Source of the DNA: a virus | Virus record (IMG/VR): IMGVR_UViG_3300032322_000313 | Coordinates: 1 to 52,197 of that record | DNA length: 52,197 bases | Direction: 5' to 3' (one strand) | Shown here: positions 49,880 to 52,197 of the stretch, piece after piece | Position numbering within the stretch: the stretch's first letter is position 1 | Layout of the letters: every line of letters begins with the position of its first letter | Translations under genes and position numbers: made by a program | Notes under the pieces: model-generated | Databases searched by the model: none | What the model was told of the DNA's origin: nothing | The model's input: only the letters and a program-made list of their open reading frames with translations

Positions 49880-50308
49880 TCAGAACGTTGTTCCGGTAAC
49901 GCCACCCGTGACCTGCAACTCAAGCGAGTAGGTGACAACATCACCAACGGGGCTGGAAACCTCGTAGGAAGTGATGAGCGCCTCACCCGTGAACTTGGGT
50001 TGAGCGGAAGCGGAACCAGCGGGGCCGTACTCGAAAGAGAGCGACGACACGGAACCGGACTTCAGGTTCGTGATGTTACCCGCGATCTGGGAATCGACGG
50101 TCGCGTCGAACATGCCAGAGAGCGAGATCGTGGCGTCACCGAGTCCGGTGATGTACGTCTTGTCGTTCTGCCCGAACGCGGTGGTCTCCGCAGTCTCAAT
50201 CTCGCGCGGCATCGAAATCTCGTTCAGCGTATTGCTAATGTTAACGAGTGATGCGGCGGTGCCGTCGAGGGCGAAGTACGCGTTCTTGCCATGCTTGAAG
50301 GTAGGCAC
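49880..50308 (-). CDS. Tail tube protein paralog, 142 aa
   Basis: Shares PTFKHGK, an EIETAETTAF segment, KTYITGLGDATIS and ITSYEVSSPVGDVV with the gene just upstream, so the two are paralogs. It is the short form with no C-terminal domain. It probably builds the tail tube together with or instead of the longer copy. Confidence 0.82.
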   Translation of the reverse strand: MPTFKHGKNAYFALDGTAASLVNISNTLNEISMPREIETAETTAFGQNDKTYITGLGDATISLSGMFDATVDSQIAGNITNLKSGSVSSLSFEYGPAGSASAQPKFTGEALITSYEVSSPVGDVVTYSLELQVTGGVTGTTF

Positions 50309-50310
50309 AG

Positions 50311-51033
50311 TTATCTCCTTGCTGCCGAAACGTGGTAGGTGATGGAGCCGGACGATCCGGCGAGGGAATGCGTCGCACGGAGATACTGATTCACCGTGCC
50401 CGTGCTGGTGATGCTTTCCCCAACCGTCGTGCTTGCACTAACGGCGGAGAACGTGACGAGATCAACCCACGTTGCGTTATCAGCGGAGTGCTGAACCTTA
50501 ACCGTGGATGCGCCGTCACGAGTATTGGCAGTAACGTGCAGGTTGAATAGTCCACCGTTACTGGTTGCGGAGCCATCGTTGATCCCGGTGAGGGATGCCG
50601 ACGTTCCGGTGTTTGTCAGAGGGTTAAGGGCGCGGCCCGAGTAAAGGCCACCATCAGCCTGCACCTCGGCGCTAATGGCAACAACGTCACCGACAGGGGA
50701 GGAAACCTCGTACGAGGTCAACTGTCCGTTAGCGATAATGCTGCGTGCGCCAGCGGTGGCACCCTCAGGAAGCACCGTGAAAGTGTTATCCTCCTGGCCG
50801 ATAGCCCCGGTCAGCACATCATTCGATGCGTTAGCGGTGCCGTCGAAGAGGCCGCTCGTTGAGATCGTGCCATCACCCAGACCCGTAATGTATGTCTTGT
50901 CGTCATCCGCGAACGTTGTCGTCTCTGCGGTTTCGATTTCCTGCGTCTGTGTGGCCTCGTTAAGGAACGGGGACATATCGGTGCCGTTCATGAGAACGAC
51001 CGTGCGCTTACCGTGACGGAATGTGGGCATCAC
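50311..51033 (-). CDS. Major tail protein with Ig-like C-terminal extension, 240 aa
   Basis: The first 140 residues are the tube fold shared with the next gene (EIETAETTTF, KTYITGLGDGTIS, LTSYEVSSPVGDVV). The last 100 residues (VTANTRDGASTVKVQHSADN, YLRATHSLAGSSG) look like a surface-exposed Ig- or carbohydrate-binding-type domain. Having both forms suggests a decorated and a plain tube subunit. Confidence 0.82.
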   Translation of the reverse strand: MMPTFRHGKRTVVLMNGTDMSPFLNEATQTQEIETAETTTFADDDKTYITGLGDGTISTSGLFDGTANASNDVLTGAIGQEDNTFTVLPEGATAGARSIIANGQLTSYEVSSPVGDVVAISAEVQADGGLYSGRALNPLTNTGTSASLTGINDGSATSNGGLFNLHVTANTRDGASTVKVQHSADNATWVDLVTFSAVSASTTVGESITSTGTVNQYLRATHSLAGSSGSITYHVSAARR

Positions 51034-51239
51034 TTGCCTCCCTTGCCAGGAGACTTAGGCTCACGCGCAGCAGTTGTCTGTGGCGTTACCGCATCGGCGG
51101 TAGCGTTATCGGTGGGTTCGATGATGTTCTGCGCAAGAAGCCACGACACGCTCTTGCTTGGAAGATCGTTAACGATTGCGCCAGCCTCGGCACGCTTCCC
51201 CTCGTATTCGATACCGACGAGGATCTTGTATGAAGCCAT
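51030..51239 (-). CDS. Small protein at the start of the tail block, 69 aa
   Basis: The sequence (YKILVGIEYEGKRAEAGAIV, ASWLLAQNIIE-like) resembles small phage proteins of about 70 residues placed next to tail tube genes. AGGAG 5 nt upstream gives the start. The tail is Pro/Gly/Lys-rich. It is the first gene after the divergent regulatory region. Confidence 0.7.
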   Translation of the reverse strand: MASYKILVGIEYEGKRAEAGAIVNDLPSKSVSWLLAQNIIEPTDNATADAVTPQTTAAREPKSPGKGGK

Positions 51240-51332
51240 TCCGCTCCTTGGACGCGCGGCAACCCCGGCATCCCTGGGGCCACGCGAGCCACGGCGAGAG
51301 CGGGGTCACGGGTGGACACGTTGCTGAGATCA
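51240..51332 (-). promoter_or_regulatory. Leader of the tail operon with CCCC/GGGG hairpin
   Basis: CCCCGG 51263-51268 pairs with CTGGGG 51274-51279, and CGCG 51253-51256 with CGCG 51283-51286. This would be a stable structure in the 5' leader of the minus-strand tail transcript, close to the SD of the first gene. Confidence 0.4.
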
Positions 51333-51424
51333 TCATACCGGATAGACAGACTCTCAGGCGGTGGGATTTCCGCTGGTATTTCCCTATGGGGTTCGCCCTA
51401 AAGCTCGTTCTACGTCTGTCTATC
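51333..51424. promoter_or_regulatory. Divergent promoter region with 11-bp inverted repeat
   Basis: GATAGACAGAC 51342-51352 and its perfect inverse GTCTGTCTATC 51414-51424 are 61 bp apart. In the minus-strand sense the left copy lies immediately upstream of TATGAT (plus 51333-51338), a good -10 element for the tail operon. The right copy faces the plus-strand early genes with a similar spacing. No clear -35 accompanies either, which suggests a regulator binds the repeat. Confidence 0.5.
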
Positions 51425-51534
51425 TGCCGTCATCTTGGATCGTGGTGGTCGGCGCGGTCGGCATCTCAGCCATAGATTAACGCTTTGTAACAACTCGATA
51501 ACACAACGCCGAAATGCAGCCTCAGGATGCGGGT

Positions 51535-51772
51535 CGCTGTAGATTCATCTACATAACTTCACAGCGGATCGGGGCACCGCCCCGGGCGAAGGCGGGGGAC
51601 GATCCCCCCGCGCGCGACCCGGCAAGCCTGTGAACCAGCCCGATCCGAACCGCTTTGGGCCACCCGGAAGGGACCTACCGCGAGACTAACCAGCCGACGG
51701 CGATCACCGCATTCTGCGCCAGAACCGTTGGAGGGGACAATGCGCGGCAAGACGAGCCGCAGTAACCCAAGG
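51535..51772 (+). ncRNA. Candidate large structured leader RNA (unassigned)
   Basis: Within a 644-nt gene-free region, many strong pairings nest consistently. These are CGCTGT 51535-51540 with ACAGCG 51561-51566 and GGATCGGG 51566-51573 with CCCGATCC 51639-51646 (those two share base 51566). Inside the second are CCGGG 51582-51586 with CCCGG 51618-51622 and GCGGGGG 51592-51598 with CCCCCGC 51605-51611. CTTTGGG 51653-51659 pairs with CCCAAGG 51766-51772, enclosing a CCC-GGAA-GGG hairpin, CCGACGG 51694-51700 with CCGTTGG 51725-51731, TTCTG/CAGAA and GCGGC/GCCGC. I do not recognise the family. It precedes HHR4 and the early genes. Confidence 0.5.
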
Positions 51773-51785
51773 TGCAACAAACTTC

Positions 51786-51862
51786 CCAGTCGAAACCCTG
51801 CCGTTATTTAACGTGTAACGGTAGGGTCCGCAGGAATCGCCGTCCTGCGCTGATGAGACAGG
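51786..51862 (+). ncRNA. Type II hammerhead ribozyme HHR4, long stem III
   Basis: GAA 51792-51794; stem III 51795-51806 with 51816-51827 (12 bp); cleavage-site C51828; stem I 51829-51835 with 51843-51849; CTGATGA 51850-51856; stem II GTC 51789-51791 with GAC 51857-51859, then an A-A mismatch and CC/GG. This is the longest stem III of the array and the first hammerhead after the structured leader. Next ATG 22-24 nt downstream. Confidence 0.88.
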
Positions 51863-51883
51863 CGTACGAAAGGGGAGCCAATC

Positions 51884-52078
51884 ATGAAGTACCGAGTGAC
51901 ATTTACTGCCGAAGGTTGGAAGCGGAACATTCAGCGCGACATTCTGTGCAGCGATCCTCGCACAGCGCGCGACACCGTTACTGGCCTTAATCCTGGCTGC
52001 ATCATCGTGAGCGTCCGCAAGATCAAGGAGCGCGGCATTCCTCGTGAGCATCTTGCCGAGGCTGCCGCCAACTGGTAA
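51884..52078 (+). CDS. Small hypothetical protein, 64 aa
   Basis: This is the only gene in the HHR4-HHR5 RNA unit. KYRVTFTAEGWKRNIQRDIL and GCIIVSVRKIKERGIP give a small alpha/beta protein with a basic surface. SD GAAAGGGG at 51868-51875. The TAA ends 3 nt before HHR5. Confidence 0.72.
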   Translation: MKYRVTFTAEGWKRNIQRDILCSDPRTARDTVTGLNPGCIIVSVRKIKERGIPREHLAEAAANW

Positions 52079-52081
52079 CGA

Positions 52082-52135
52082 GTCGAAACCCCGCGATGGG
52101 GTCGCACGGACATAGCCGCCCGTGCCTGATGAGAC
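52082..52135 (+). ncRNA. Type II hammerhead ribozyme HHR5
   Basis: GAA 52085-52087; stem III 52088-52092 with 52098-52102 closed by GCGAT; cleavage-site C52103; stem I 52104-52109 with 52120-52125; CTGATGA 52126-52132; stem II GTC 52082-52084 with GAC 52133-52135. The metallopeptidase ATG follows 21 nt later. Confidence 0.88.
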
Positions 52136-52156
52136 AGGCTAACGAAAGGGAAGAAC

Positions 52157-52197
52157 ATGCGATCAAAGCGAGACAGCCAACGCAGCAAGGTGTACGC
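52157..52197 (+). CDS. Zn metallopeptidase-like protein (5' part; continues at base 1)
   Basis: ATG with GAAAGGG at 52144-52150 upstream. The 13 codons and two extra bases join in frame with base 1 to complete an Ala codon. The encoded start (MRSKRDSQRSKVYA) matches the N-termini of the same actinophage family, which supports the join. Confidence 0.8.
   Translation, partial: MRSKRDSQRSKVY

Noticed and set aside
51342-51424. Insertion-sequence ends
   Set aside because: The 11-bp inverted repeat encloses only 61 bp with no transposase and no target duplication; regulatory use is more likely.
51480-51785. tRNA, tmRNA, RNase P or group I intron in the structured leader
   Set aside because: No acceptor/T-loop pattern, no conserved RNase P or tmRNA blocks and no convincing intron P7 core; kept as an unassigned RNA.

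Overview
The window is a complete, circularly permuted tailed-phage genome of about 52.2 kb. The last 41 bases and the first 529 bases join in frame into one 189-residue metallopeptidase gene, so the two ends belong together. An actinobacterial host is indicated by a WhiB-like Fe-S regulator, a DUF732-type lipoprotein, a GP88-family protein, a TET-associated glycosyltransferase (TAGT), an r1t-type holin, a DUF2746-like membrane protein and GAAAGG-type ribosome binding sites. A 1611-residue tape measure and a -1 frameshifted G/GT chaperone pair make it a siphovirus with a long flexible tail. No integrase, excision module, CRISPR array, insertion sequence or tRNA gene was recognised, so it looks lytic.

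Layout: the plus strand from about 51.44 kb through the junction to 16.4 kb carries the early and replication genes, then DNA packaging. It starts with a long structured leader, then small unknown genes separated by hammerhead ribozymes. Next come a DUF932 protein, zinc-ribbon and HTH proteins, a Rad52-type annealing protein with a Cas4/RecB-like nuclease, a pyrimidine-dimer-glycosylase-like protein and a replication initiator with a possible helicase partner. RusA, HNH and SSB follow, then a ParB-like/TAGT pair implying sugar-modified DNA, a secreted transglycosylase, small and large terminase, a sugar-nucleotide dehydratase and the lipoprotein. The minus strand holds the virion genes in two blocks in unusual order. 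The tail block (51.2 to 39 kb: tube paralogs, chaperones, tape measure, minor tail proteins, a glycine-rich adhesin) is transcribed first. Lysis genes (35.8 to 33.9 kb) follow, then WhiB and GP88, then the head block (32.1 to 20.3 kb: portal, MuF-ADP-ribosyltransferase, XkdF-like protease, galE, scaffold, decoration, capsid, connectors). Last are a metallophosphoesterase, a glycosyltransferase and a methyltransferase. A short plus-strand island (35.9 to 38.4 kb) carries a peptidoglycan-binding protein and sugar enzymes.

The most unusual feature is an array of five type II hammerhead ribozymes at 51786-51862, 52082-52135, 529-581, 1430-1486 and 2228-2290. Each has every core nucleotide and a stem II whose sequence varies while pairing is kept. 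Each copy with a gene upstream begins at or within 4 nt of that gene's stop codon, and each ends 21-24 nt before the next start codon. Self-cleavage would cut the early polycistronic RNA into units of 275, 643, 905 and 802 nt. A previously unassigned, highly structured RNA segment (51535-51772) precedes the first ribozyme.
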